DNA of 64,000 nt from Rhizophagus clarus. Its lineage: Eukaryota; Glomeromycota; Glomeromycetes; Glomerales; Glomeraceae. Under the pieces are notes generated by a model, which did not search any database, was not told the origin of the DNA, and was given only the letters and a program-made list of their open reading frames with translations. Made by a program: the position numbers and the translations under genes. The DNA lies in NCBI GenBank assembly GCA_015698045.1, contig BLAL01000194.1:1426001-1490000 (forward strand), given 5' to 3'. Every line of letters starts with the position of its first letter. The first letter of the stretch is position 1. This document shows positions 41,186-54,085 of this stretch, piece by piece.

Positions 41186-43386
41186 TTATATATACCACAT
41201 TTCCCATTTTCTTTTTTCGTCATCATTCCCTTCAAAACTAAAATTAATCTTTTTAATTTCATCGAATCCTTCTTCAGACTTGGGTTCAACAAATCTTGAT
41301 TTAAATGTTGAATATGCAATTTCAGGTAATGGACGAGGCTTAAATTGTTGAACAAAAACAATTAGTATTATAATAATAGTAATGAAATAAAAATAATCGA
41401 CTTACTCCATCAATATTGCCATAAGCTCTATACATATTGTTATGCTTCGACAAAGCTTCTGACGCTTGGAACCAAAAACATCGGACTGGAACCTTGTAAT
41501 TCTTTGCTAGATCAATATATGCTTTCCTAATTTCAACATCAGAGTTTGTATTATCTATAATAGATACGCACATGTTAAAATAAATAAAATTTTGCTGCAA
41601 AATGATCAACTTGTAATCAATACCTATAACAACAGATTTGTTTTTCTGCAAGGCTTCTTCACAGCTTTTGATACATTTTGCTTTCGTTTTTAAATTATCC
41701 TAACAACGTATAATTTCCGTAAATGACTAGCTTTTCAATAAATACAAGAAATACAAGAATAAATATAATTTCATAACTGATATACCTGATTCACATGTAC
41801 ATATCCGTTAGGTATTAACCATTTCTTGGCGAATGAAGATTTTCCGCTTGCAGGATATCCAACAAACACGATTACCTCACAATGTTTATCTGAAGGAACA
41901 AGTGGTGGTGAAGCAGGAGTAAACAATTCAACTAAAATCATTAGAGACAACAAGTTTTAGAAAATTAGTTCAATTGAATAACGAAAATGTATTCATATAA
42001 TTTAAGATTAGCAATACAAACCGTCCTGTGGAAGACTTTTTGGATTAAAATTACCGTAGGAATAAGGTGCCGGTTTATCATTTTCAAAAAATTCTTCTGG
42101 TGTGTAGAATTTAATTCCAACGTTTTCAGCAAATTTCCTACATGAAAAAGAAGAAGATTGTATAATTATTAGTCAGAATGTTTCGACCTTTACAAAGACA
42201 ACTACCTCACCTATCGGTATCGCTCCAGTCACGTGGTGTGTTTGGTTTCCAATTTTCGCCACGGCCAGCAGCGTCACCAACATAAAAACTCTCTTTCATG
42301 TCTATCAGAATAGAAAAAAGGGTTAAAAATGCGTAAAAAAATGCGTAAAGAAGTGATAAATTTATAAGACTTATGCACCATAAACAACTCCGCCATTCCC
42401 ATGTTTTGTAACATATTCCCATATTCCGATCATTGGTTTTCGAAATTTGTCTCTTGCAGTTGCAACATAAATTTCGAAAGGTACATTCAACTTTTTTTAA
42501 AAAAAATAATCATCATGAGTAATTCAAGCAATAAATAATCAAAATAATGACATGTCTTTTGCCTACGTTGTTAGCTATATTCTTGATTTTAATCATGAAT
42601 TCTTTTCTTTTTTTTTCGTTGGTTTTTTTTGAAATATCTAACCCACCTTGATTAGATATTATAATAATCTTGAAACTGCATAAAGACAACACGTTGGTAT
42701 TATTCTATAACGATTGATTACATAATAAATAAAATAAGTTTCATACCCTTCTTCATATAATTGTTTCAGCTTTTTAGGAATAACTTTACTACACCATTTC
42801 CAATCATTTTCATCTTTTGAACGTTTATGGGTCCCATTTGCGACTATTAAGGTGCTATCCTGTTGAAGTTGTGAAAAACAAATATATATTTACTTTATTC
42901 GCACGTAATTAATCTGATTATTGTACTGACCAAATCAAAAGCGCCAATTTTAGATCGGCCTTCAATCTTTTTAATATCCGGTGTCAAATATTGCCCGATC
43001 ATAACAGAATCAAATTCACGCCATTGAATATCAGTTTTTGGCGTAAAGATCGGAAATACACCAGAAGTAGTTTCTATAAATAAATATATTTTAAATATAT
43101 AATATACAAAATGTAGTTAGAAAAAAAGTCCAGCTTCTAGGTTGCAGAAGAAAAACAGAAAAACACACCTAATTTTACTTCTTTTACAGATGTAGAAATT
43201 TCTTCTTCTCCTATAGAGCGACTTCTTTTTAACTTTGAAGTTGACGTGGTACTAGTCTTACTGCTCACAGCGGTTGATTTAACTTTATTATGCAATAAAG
43301 TAAGAAAAGAAATCAATTACTTTCGATTGATAATAAAATAATAAAACTAAAATTTAATTAATTATACCTTTTTCCTTTTTCTTCAT
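41186..43386 (-). CDS. PNKP: Bifunctional polynucleotide phosphatase/kinase (PNKP)
   Basis: Restores 5'-phosphate and 3'-hydroxyl ends at DNA breaks. About ten exons on the minus strand: a short exon 1 from ATG 43386 (MKKKEK), a basic, Ser-rich linker ([14 protein letters not shown]), then the HAD phosphatase ([17 protein letters not shown] with the two Asp, then IIIISNQGG and [20 protein letters not shown]). Next come the segment with [11 protein letters not shown] and RDWSDTDR, the [16 protein letters not shown] loop, and the P-loop kinase [17 protein letters not shown], ending with the [15 protein letters not shown] block and the final WEMWYI. There is no N-terminal FHA domain, unlike human PNKP, which is usual for fungal and plant forms. 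It is divergent to KDM8, 287 bp away. Confidence 0.92.
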
Positions 43387-43673
43387 TTTTATGTTCACAA
43401 ATTCTAACTTTTATATTTTCTTTGTCACAATTATAACGCGCTTTATATAAAGAATTGACGTTATGTAGTTATATATACATTTTGTTTGGTGATAATCACG
43501 GCCATGTTAGCTGTATGATTGTGAGAATCTGTCATCAGTGCCGGAATCTTCCGGCTTTCCGCTGAATGCAAAGTGGCAAACATACACGTGAGCGATTGAT
43601 CTTTTATGTTCGTTAGCGAAGGATCAAATTTAAATTTTTTAAATTAGAAATGAACTGCTAATGCAATAACCAT

Positions 43674-45277
43674 ATGTCCTTAAAAACTTACGAAACAATC
43701 ATCGAAAAATTAAAGGATACGAACTTTGAAGATGGTAAAGTACTTTTCAAATTTCTAACAACGTGCGACTAAATTAAATTAAATTAAATTATTTCAGAAC
43801 TTACTATCTGTGATAGAGCATCTCTATATTTACTACATGAGTGTATAAACACAGTTTATCACATAAATTCTCATAATTCTGATGAATCTCCGTCAGTATT
43901 AATAAAAATAACTTCTCTTATCGACTTTGCTACCGAGAAATTACACGCTTATCCATACAAAGATGTTCCTCTATGTTGGAGACGTTTATATACTGATGCA
44001 AGTATTGTAAAAAGCTTGTGTGAAATTTTTATAGCGTTGAGAACTGAAAAAGAAAAAGGATCGTGGAAACACATAGTCAAAACCTTAGATATGGCTTTAG
44101 TTATGACAGGAGCTCCTGGAAATGACAGGAAAGAAATGATTTTCCATCTAATTAAGGAAGTGGAGAAAACCATAAAGAAATTTGATGAGAAGAATAATAG
44201 AGAATTTAATAACATAAACGAATCTTTAACAAAACGTCGAATTGACGATAATGAAAGAGAGAATGATTTTGAAAAACGTATAAAATTAGAGAATACAAAT
44301 TTACCAACTATAAGATTTCCTATATCAAAACTTTCATCTCCTAGTTTAGCTACATTCACGTCACATGTTAATATATTGAGTCCTAAACCTATTATACTTG
44401 CTTCTTGTATTTCACATTGGCCAGCACTTTCGACAAATCCTTGGGCGGATCTCGATTATCTTTTGGGTATTACAGGAAAGGAAAGAATAGTTCCAGTTGA
44501 AATTGGCGCAAAATATACTGATAATTCATGGACGCAGAAATTAATGAATTTTGAAGAGTTTGTGGAAAAATGGGTTAAAAATCCGATTAATGATGAGGGC
44601 ATTGCTTATTTAGCTCAACATGACTTGTTTGCACAGATTCCACGTCTTAAAGAAGACATAGTAATTCCTGATTATTGCTTTGTTGATACTAAACCATATT
44701 TTATATCCTATAATCATGTGCAATATACTCCATCTCCGGATGTTATTATAAATGCATGGTTTGGTCCTCAAGGAACAATTTCTCCTATGCATACCGATCC
44801 ATATCATAACCTTTTAGCCCAAATAGTCGGAAATAAGTACATTAGACTATATGCTCCTTCTGAAACTTCGAAAGTCTATCCTTTTGAACAAGATGGTTTT
44901 TTGGGAAATACTAGTCAGGTTTTTATCTTTCAATACTCTTTCATCATAAAATCCATTTGTTTATTTATTATACACTTTTCAATAAAGGTTGATATTGAAA
45001 CACCAGATCTAAAACGTTTCCCACTTTTTGCCTCAGCCAATTACTTGGAATGTGTTTTGGAACCAGGAGATATGTTATATATTCCTGTGAGTTGAATTAT
45101 TTTTTTTTTATTAAGTATTTAAACTTTATTATATAATTTTTAGTGTATTGATTTTTTTTTTGATTCTTTAAATCTACAATCTTTAATTACATTCATAATA
45201 AATTATTAAAAAAGCCAGGCTGGTGGCATTATGTACGGTCATTGACCATAAGTTTTAGTGTGAGTTTTTGGTTCTAA
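43674..45277 (+). CDS. KDM8: JmjC-domain protein, KDM8/JMJD5-like
   Basis: A 2-oxoglutarate/Fe(II) oxygenase. Four exons: 43674-43734, 43798-44918, 44989-45087 and about 45216-45277. The N-terminal ~160 residues are helical, as in JMJD5. The JmjC barrel begins near FPISKLSSPSLATF and PKPIILASCISHWPAL. It contains PVEIGAKYTDNSWTQKL, the Fe-binding HTDPYHNLLAQIVGNK (His and Asp of HxD), YIRLYAPSET, ANYLECVLEPGDMLYIP and, after the last intron, PGWWHYVRSLTISFSVSFWF, which supplies the distal His. The C-terminal WF is typical for JMJD5. Animal members act as arginyl hydroxylases or peptidases with a disputed demethylase role, so the substrate here is unknown. The protein is about 440 residues. 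Confidence 0.9.
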
Positions 45278-45689
45278 AAATATAATGTTGAAATATCGTA
45301 TCAATTATTATCAGTATTTAAAAGAATTAATAAAATGCCGTTCAAAAAAAAATTGCAATCAAAGTTGGTATTTGAATAGTTCTTTCTCTTTGAATAAATG
45401 AAGTGATAATGTTATATCATTGCGACTTGGCTTTATTCTAAATATACCTGCTAATATTGATATAAAATAATTACATAAAAATATCGCAAAAAAGGGGATG
45501 TAAATATAAAGAAAAAGTAAAAAAGTGAGACCGCTAATACCATCCAACAAACTAGCGAATATTATGGAGAAAATTTCTATTTATCCATTATTATCCGGCA
45601 TAACGATTTTCTTACACTTTCCCACATTGAAGAAAACCGTCGATTTCAGGTGTCGAGGTATATGATTATAAATCGAGTATAAAACGTGG
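45278..45689. other. Convergent spacer
   Basis: 412 bp between the KDM8 and ALY 3' ends. A short 63-codon frame on the minus strand (45359-45550) is hydrophobic and unsupported. Confidence 0.55.
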
Positions 45690-47068
45690 TTAGAAGGTGA
45701 CACCGCTAAATGATGGTTGTTTTCCCTTGCCTCGATTTTTTTGACCTGAATTTCCAGTCAAATGGTCAGAATAGAGTTTCCCATTTCTATTATATAAGAA
45801 ATTAAAATATAGTAAAATAAATAAAAAGTTCAATAATTTATTTTTAAAACACTAATAAAGCTTACTCACTGCGTAGTCAATTGTGGCTTGTTGGGCTTAT
45901 TCCTAAGCCGATATGAAGCAGCACCAAGATTATTGTTTGTTCCGGCTTGTTTCAATTGTACTTTTAAGACTCGACCTAATAAAAATAAATTATTACAAAT
46001 AAGAGATAATCACAAAGATATCTCTTCATTAGCTCACGCTTCATAGAAGAGATAAATATGAATTCTAATATATAAACGGCATTATACCATCGACAAGCGC
46101 TGTATTATATTTGTTTATTGCAGCAATAGCAGAAGCTTTGCTTGCAAAGGACAATTCTGCACTAATAGCACCGCGGGTAACTTTATCATCTTTAATATTT
46201 ACTGTCGAAATATCTCCAAATTCCAAAAAGGCGGTCTACAAATGACATAATTCGTTATTAATCTTCCTAATATTGAAGAAAAAAATTTCTTTTTTTAATG
46301 CCTCAATAATTAATTACTTACTTTAACATCATTAGCACTTGTGCCAGGAGCTAAGTTGTTAATGTAAATAGTAGCTGGGCCACCTTCTCCTTTGATAGAA
46401 AATTCTGTTTGCTTGCCACCGGCAACACCCTTGATAGACAATCGATTCGCAACTCCATTACCGGGAGAAGTTTTTCCAGTACCCAAACGATGTTGGATAG
46501 AAAGACTATTATTTGTTTGAGCAGGTCGTTTAGTTTGACCACCAGGATTAAGAGATGAGAAAAGGTCGTGACGCCAAACACCGTTCGAATTTCCTGTCTT
46601 TAGAGATTTAGGTCTCTAAAAATGTTGGTGACAAGATATCAAAACAGCCGTAACGGAATTGATCAGTCTCGCAATCGGTATGTTGTGTTTTTCCAAAAAG
46701 TCAAAAACCCGCCGGGAAGTATCAAAAGACCATAACAAAAAGTTTCGCCATATTCTTCTGAAAGAACAGCACTTTTTTTTTGTTTTGACCATTTTGTCGA
46801 CCATTGAGATCAACTTGTATTTCCCAGCGTTCCTCTATGAAGCTGTTTGGATTCTTACCGGATATGGGTTGGCCTTCTGTCGAGTCAACTTTTTACCCGC
46901 TGATCTAGCACGGATAGGTCCCGTTTTACTCTTATTATTATTGTTTAAATTATTTCCGTTACTCGTTTTGGCGCTGTTTCCATTTGCATTATTTCCCTTT
47001 GCTGCCTGTTTTGACTTCTTTTTATTGTCCTTGATGATGTCGTCCAAACTCATATCAATTCTATCCAT
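45690..47068 (-). CDS. ALYREF: ALY/REF (Yra1) mRNA export adaptor
   Basis: A TREX adaptor that binds UAP56/Sub2 and loads the export receptor. About six exons on the minus strand; ATG at 47068, stop at 45692-45690. The N-terminal MDRIDMSLDDIIKDNKKK is the UAP56-binding motif. It is followed by an Asn/Gly/Lys-rich arm (NNANGNSAKTSNGNNLNNNN, RARSAG), then an RRM: GPATIYINNLAPGTSANDVK, TAFLEFGDISTVNIKDD, GAISAELSFASKASAIAAI and VDGRVLKVQLK. The C-terminus GKGKQPSFSGVTF is short and basic. RGG boxes are fewer than in human ALYREF. The central linker KTGNSNGVWRHDLF between arm and RRM is less conserved. The family call is secure; RRM exon borders near 46240-46330 were not verified base by base. 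Confidence 0.9.
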
Positions 47069-48290
47069 TTTGTTGTGATGTATATTGGTTTAAAGTGTGA
47101 GTAGTTTTTTTTTGTAATAATAAAGGAAAAGTATGATAGAAGAAATAGATTTATTGTGGGAAAGTGAAAGGCGGAGACTGTTTAGTCACTACAGGTGATG
47201 TTTGGGTCCCTTTATACCAGGAAAAAAGCCAGCTGACAGTATATCAGCCTCTATTGAAGTTTCCGGCATCGGTTACAATCATTTATAATAATGATTTATC
47301 TCGTGACTTGACCTTGATCACGTGAATATTAAATTTATCTCGGTTACAATTTTTTCGTTTATTTCTGAATTTTTTTTTTTTTTTAAAGAAAGTGGAGCAA
47401 TTATTAAATCAAAATAAGTTCACAATAAATTAAGATTCAACGCGGTGAATATGAAGCTGATACAAATTCGAACAGTATTTTTAAATTTTATTTTTTATAA
47501 ATTTACTAAGTTTGCGAGTTTTTACGTATTACAGTATTTAGATTATCCATTATTGCATAAGTATTAATAATTCTTTAAATTTAAACTAATAATTCTACTT
47601 TAATCTAGCAAATAAATTATCATGTACAGTACGCTAAGGATGTAATGTAACATTTAATATACGAAATAGTATTTTTAGATATAGTATATCGATATTTTTA
47701 AAATATTTCCTATCTTTAAAGGTTTCAATTATTTTGTAATATTTGTATTGCCAGTTTGTTATATGTTTGAAATTTAATTAAAAATTTGAAAATTATTTGA
47801 TAAAGAAAAATCGAATTATACGCAGCAGGAAAATGAAACAAATGTGATGTCCACAGTAGATAAAAATGGAAACCTTGTATTTAAAATATTTACAATATTA
47901 GTTTTATGAATCCTTTTTTTTTTTTTAATAAGTATTATTATCTTTTATTGGTATAGTTTTACACTTTCACTTTACAAGTAAATAGTTAGAAAAGGAAAAT
48001 CTGATCATATGCGTATTTTTAAACCCAGATTTCGGAACGATTGGCAAAATAGTCAGATCATTACTGGTTTGGTGGGTTCAATTGCGGGTTAAGAAAACAA
48101 GCCTTGAGGCTTCAATATTTACTATTTATAATTGTGACAACTCCTAAATCGGCCGTCCAAAGGTCTAAAAATTTGACGGGAGCTAATACAACAAGTTAGA
48201 TTGATATATTAGGTGACATAATCGAATTTTGCACAACAAGGATATCCGGATATCCATGTTTACTGTTTCTTTCTGTTTATTATCGCAGAA
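47069..48290. other. Divergent 1.2-kb spacer (ALY / flippase promoters)
   Basis: AT-rich with T runs near 47360-47385 and 47915. The 150 bp before 48291 are less biased, consistent with a leader. No gene or repeat was recognised. Confidence 0.55.
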
Positions 48291-51200
48291 ATGTCAGGTT
48301 TTTCATATAATAACTCACCTCCGCGACCTTCACCTCCAAATCTCATCGACCCTTTCGACGACCAACAAACCGTCGAAATTCAACAAAACACTACCAATCA
48401 GCCTGTCCCGCTGCAGAGTCTGCAGGCAGCTGTCACACCACCATCTTTTAGACCAACTTATATCCAACCAGGGAACCAAAATCGACGGTCTTTGACGTAT
48501 ACTCAACTAAACCCTTATTACAACGATTCTATAGAGGACGAAGACGAAGACCAGGAGGCATTTTACTCAGACTCCACTGGGCTTATGCGTCAGAATTCCA
48601 ACATGTCTGAGGTTAATCTACCTTTAACGTCAAATGCTGCTCTTAATACATCACCTTCACCATCAATGGGCGCGGGTGAAATGCGGACTTTCATAAGTAA
48701 TACTACAAAGCCTGAAACTGAAGGAGGGGGAGGCTCAGATAATAATGATGATGGACGTATAATATACGTTAATGATTCTTCACGTAACTTACAAGGAAAA
48801 TTCTTGCACAATAGAATTTCTACAGCAAAATACAATTTTTTTACCTTTTTACCGAAATTTTTGTATGAACAATTTTCGAAATACGCCAATTTGTTCTTTT
48901 TATTTACAGGTGCTTATAGTCAATTCAATTCAATTTTGTTCAACTTTTTTTATTTGCGTTTTTATTTTTATCTTTATTTTGCGCTTATTTAACTCATATT
49001 TATGAATTTCAGCTTGCATACAGGTAATTCAATTTTATAATCCTTTGGTGTAGTTATATAGATTATTAATTAATCGGAAGTTCAAGTTTTTTTTTAAAAT
49101 GTGTATTAAAAAAATGTTATATTGTTTATCATAAATTCAACCAAGAAAAAAAACATTATTTGCATAATTACGCGTTCTAAAACCGTTTACCTCTTGTATT
49201 ATAGCAAATTAAAGATGTATCTCCAACAAACCCATATACGACGCTTGGTACTTTGGTTGTCGTTTTGACAGCTACTGCATTTAAGGAAATTGTAGAAGAC
49301 TACGTAAGTTAAGAGAAATATTTTGTGACCAAATTATGTCACCGCATTTTATTATTCAATTATTAAAAAAATTATCTATATATATGTGTCGATCTTTGAT
49401 TCTATTTATTTTTTTTAAGAAACGGCATCGTTCTGACGCAGAAGTTAATCAACGTTCCTGTAAAGCTTTACAAGGAAACTCATTTGTTGCAAAAGAGTGG
49501 AATGAAGTAAAGGTTGGAGACATTGTTCGCGTAGAGAACGGAGAATTTTTTCCGGCTGATTTAATTTTGCTCAGTAGTTCTGAACCTGAAGGATTATGCT
49601 ATATTGAAACAAGCAATTTGGACGGGTTAGTTTGACCTACTATATATTTATTATTCAAGGTGCTAGCATAATCCATGTTGTCAAGACATGCAATTGCCCA
49701 GTAACTGTTGCCATTTTTTTCAAAAATATAAATCTTGAATTTATGGCGACAGCGCTTATAGTAATGATTAATTAATAACATGCTCTTCATTTGTATTTTA
49801 GTGAAACCAATCTGAAAATTAAACAAGCATCTGGCGAAACGTCCAATTTAATTTCACCTTCAGAAATAAGCCGCTTAGGAGGTAAATTTTAAACTCTATT
49901 ATTGAGATTGGCTGAAATGGACTTCATGAATCAATAATTTAAATTTCAATTAATAGGTTATCTTAAATCCGAAAAACCAAATAATAGTTTGTATACATAT
50001 GATGGTTTACTAGTAATGGATGGGATAAATGGGCAAAAACAAGTTCCTTTGGATCCTACTCAATTGTTACTCAGGGTTAGTCTAATTTGAAATAACTATT
50101 TGACGTTTTACACGCTTTAACTATTCCTTTCCTGATGTTAGGGTGCACAATTAAGGAATACACCATGGATTTATGGTATTGTTGTTTTTACCGGTCATGA
50201 AACCAAATTGATGAGAAATGCCAGGTGCGGGAATATGAAAATATATAAACTTAAGAATATTTTATTAATAATATCTTTATTTACAAATCAGCGCAACTCC
50301 TATAAAGAGAACTAGCGTTGAAAAAATGGTCAATATTCAGATTATATTCTTATTCTGTATTTTGTTGACAATGAGCTTGGCATGTTCTATCGGATTTTTT
50401 GTAAGAGCTGTAAGTACTTGTGAAGGTATATACATTTCTTTCGAACTTAAAATATAATTTTTGTTTTTTTTTTTTTTTTGATGTGTAGTTAAAATTCGAT
50501 AAAGAAATGCCATACCTTAAACCTTTCGGAGTGAACGATAACCTTTTCAGTCAATTTGGATTCAATATACTGACTTTTCTAATCTTGTTTAATAATTTAA
50601 TTCCTATAAGGTATGCATTTTCATGATATTCTTATATTGTAGATTAGCAAAGTATATAATTTTATGTTTGATTTATAGTCTGATTGTTACAATGGAAGTT
50701 GTGAAATTCCAACAAGCTTCATTGATTAATTCGGACCTGGATATGTATTATGAAAAGACCGATACTCCAGCTTTATGCAGAACTAGCAGTTTAGTCGAAG
50801 AATTGGGTCAAGTATGTTGTTAAACTCATAATTCATTAGCAGATATATATGTTTACTAAATCTGTATACATCTTACTTATAGATAGAATACATATTTTCT
50901 GATAAAACCGGTACACTCACATGTAACGAAATGGAGTTTAGGCAGTGCTCTATTGCTGGAATAGCATATGCAGATGTGGTAGAAGAGTCAAAACGCGCTC
51001 GAGTTATCGATGGTGTAGAAGTTGGCTCACACGACTTTAAGAAACTAAAATCGAATTTAAGAAACCATTCAACCGCTAATGTCATCAACGAATTCTTGAC
51101 TCTTTTAGCAGTATGTCACACTGTAATACCCGAGAAGAATATTAATGGTGAGTCTTAAATTCACATTAATTCATTTATGGCATAATTATAATTATCGTTT

Positions 51201-53609
51201 CTTTTAAGATATCATATATCAGGCTTCTTCACCTGACGAAGGTGCTCTCGTAAAAGGCGCTTCGATTCTTGATTATAAATTTACGGTATAACATTGTTTA
51301 TACACGTTTTTTAGTTTATTGTGAACCCTTTTTTTAAATATGTTTTCTCTTTTAGACACGTCGTCCAAAGTCAGTTACGATAGTTGTTAATGGACAAGAA
51401 CAAGAATATGAAATTTTAAATATTTGTGAATTCAATAGTACACGTAAGCGTATGTCAACAGTTGTCCGCGATCCAGACGGAAAGATAAAATTGTATTGTA
51501 AAGGAGCCGATACGGTAATTTTGGAACGATTAAGTGAGAATAATCCTTTTACTGAACTGACCCTGCAGCATCTTGAAGAATATGCTACCGAAGGTCTTAG
51601 AACTCTTTGTATATCCATGCGTGAAATATCAGAGGAAGAATACAGAATTTGGGCTGGCGTTTATGAAAAAGCTTCTACAACTTTAACTAACCGTCAGGAA
51701 GAACTCGATAAAGCCGCTGAAATGATTGAAAAAAATCTTTTCCTTTTGGGTGCAACAGCCATTGAAGACAAACTACAAGATGGTGTACCAGAAACTATTC
51801 ATACACTTCAACAAGCTGGAATCAAAATTTGGGTTCTCACTGGTGATAGACAAGAAACTGCAATAAACATTGGCCTTAGTTGTAAATTAATTCAAGAAGA
51901 AATGACTTTAATTGTTATTAACGAGGAAAGTCATTGGGAAACAAAAGAATTGTTAGAGAAAAAAATTCAAGCAATGAAGGGTCGTGTCAATCCTGAAGCA
52001 GAGGTAATAATTATTTACTGAAAAGGAACAAAATCTGAATGAAATTATATATTTATCTTAGTCTATTTTATATTTTAGCCACTTGCTCTCATCATTGACG
52101 GTCGTACACTTGAATTTGCGCTTGAAAAAGATCTCGAGAAAACTTTTCTTGAACTTGCGACTTTGTGTAAAGCTGTGGTTTGTTGTCGTGTTTCACCTCT
52201 TCAAAAAGCTCTTGTCGTAAAACTTGTAAAACGTCATTTAAAAGCCATTCTCCTAGCCATTGGTGATGGTGCGAATGATGTTTCCATGATTCAAGCAGCT
52301 CATGTTGGTGTTGGTATTAGTGGTCTTGAAGGGATGCAAGCAGCTCGCAGCGCTGATGTTGCTATTAGCCAATTTAGATATCTGAAAAAACTTTTATTGG
52401 TACACGGAGCATGGAGTTACCAAAGATTGAGTAAACTTATTTTATATTCTTTTTATAAGAACATAACACTCTATATGACTCAATTTTGGTACACATTTCA
52501 AAACGGTTTCTCTGGTCAAGTTATTTATGAATCTTGGACGATTACATATTATAATGTCCTTTTTACAGTATTACCACCAGTCGTAATGGGAGTTTTTGAT
52601 CAGTTTGTTAGCGCGAGAATGTTAGACCGTTATCCGCAATTGTACATGTTGGGCCAAAAGAGTGAATTTGTGAGTACAAATCAGTCTCGTGTGTAATTTC
52701 ACAACTTTTTATTAATTATAAAAATGTATTTATATATATCTTTACAATAGTTTAATGTCAAAACTTTTTGGGGCTGGACGATAAATGCTTTTTATCATTC
52801 TTTGGTAAGTAATAATTTTTAACTAAAATTCCATATTATTCAAGCGAGTCTTAACAAAAAATTTTATTTTTAGATTTTATATTATATGTCAATAGTTATT
52901 TTCAATCAAGATCTTGTGTTAGCAAGTGGTGAGTTAGCAGGCCATTGGGTGTGGGGTACAACACTTTATACAGCAGTTTTGGCAACAGTTTTAGGGAAAG
53001 CCGCTTTAATAACAGAGTATGTTTATATATCTAAATTTATTTTATTTCTCGATATAACTATGAACTTTATTAATAATTATCTATTTCACACAGCTTATGG
53101 ACAAAGTATACATATATTGCGATTCCAGGATCATTTATTTTCTGGCTGGTTTTCGTTGTATTATATGGTTCAATTGCCCCAAAACTAAAAATTTCAGAAG
53201 AGTATGAAGGCATTGTTGGAGTAATTTTTACAAGTCCAGTATTTTATGCTACTATTATCTTAATACCAATTGTATGTCTTTTAAGAGATTATGCCTGGAA
53301 ATAGTAAGTTTACTAGTATATTTTGATAATATAATTTGAATATCAAAATTTTTTATTAATCATATCTTCGTTTTTAGCGTAAAACATATGTACATGTCAC
53401 GTTCTTATCACACTGTGCAAGAAATCCAGAAATTCAATATTCCCGATTACCGACCTCGCATGGAGCAATTCCAAAAGGCAATACGAAAAGTACGTGCTGT
53501 ACAAAGATTACGAAAGAGTCGTGGTTTTGCCTTTTCTCAAAACGAATCTGGGCAAGAAGCGCAACTTATCAGAGTATACGATACCACTTTGGCAAAACCA
53601 AAGGGTTAA
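48291..53609 (+). CDS. DRS2: P4-ATPase phospholipid flippase, Drs2/ATP8A type, about 18 exons
   Basis: Moves phosphatidylserine/ethanolamine from the luminal to the cytosolic leaflet in Golgi or plasma membrane. Exon 1 (48291-48910) encodes a disordered Pro/Asn-rich N-terminus, then [22 protein letters not shown] and [18 protein letters not shown]. An 11-nt exon 49013-49023 gives ACIQ. Later blocks: [18 protein letters not shown] (P4-type DGET loop), [14 protein letters not shown] with the M4 PIS motif, [19 protein letters not shown] (phosphorylated Asp), [67 protein letters not shown] and the C-terminal ten-helix region with [20 protein letters not shown]. After the last TM come basic residues ([20 protein letters not shown]), resembling the regulatory tail of Drs2. 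It usually partners with a Cdc50 subunit. Family certain; orthology to Drs2 versus Dnf is inferred from the N- and C-tails. Confidence 0.93.
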
Positions 53610-54085
53610 TTTATTTTACTAATGTAATATTTATAATTCAGTCAAAATTAAAAGGAATTTGGGTTTATAAAAATAATATATATTAATTAGATTTCCAAAA
53701 AAAAAAAAACCTCTGATTACAGTGTTACGACTGTATAATACATTTTAATTACGTTCATAGCCTTGTATTAAATTTCCATCATTTCCATTTCTTTTCTTTT
53801 ATATATCTATTTATTTATGTAAAGTAGTTTCAGTGAAACTTTGTATTACACATATTTTTGCTTTTTTTAATTTATATTGTATAAGAATAAAATTATTCTA
53901 AAATTATTAATGTCATTTAAATGAGGAAACCGTTAAATCATTCGATCCGCAGTACGAACGGAAATGAAAAATGAGTCAGGATCCGTCGCAATGATAACAA
54001 AAGGTCGGAGCTAAGCCTTCAGAAAATACAACTGATTATTTTTTTTTTTTTTTTACATTCTCAAACTTAATAGTAAAAAACTAGT
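53610..54085. other. Spacer between flippase and HisRS
   Basis: 476 bp, the flippase 3' region, then AT-rich leader DNA; a T run at about 54040-54054 precedes the HisRS start. Confidence 0.6.
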
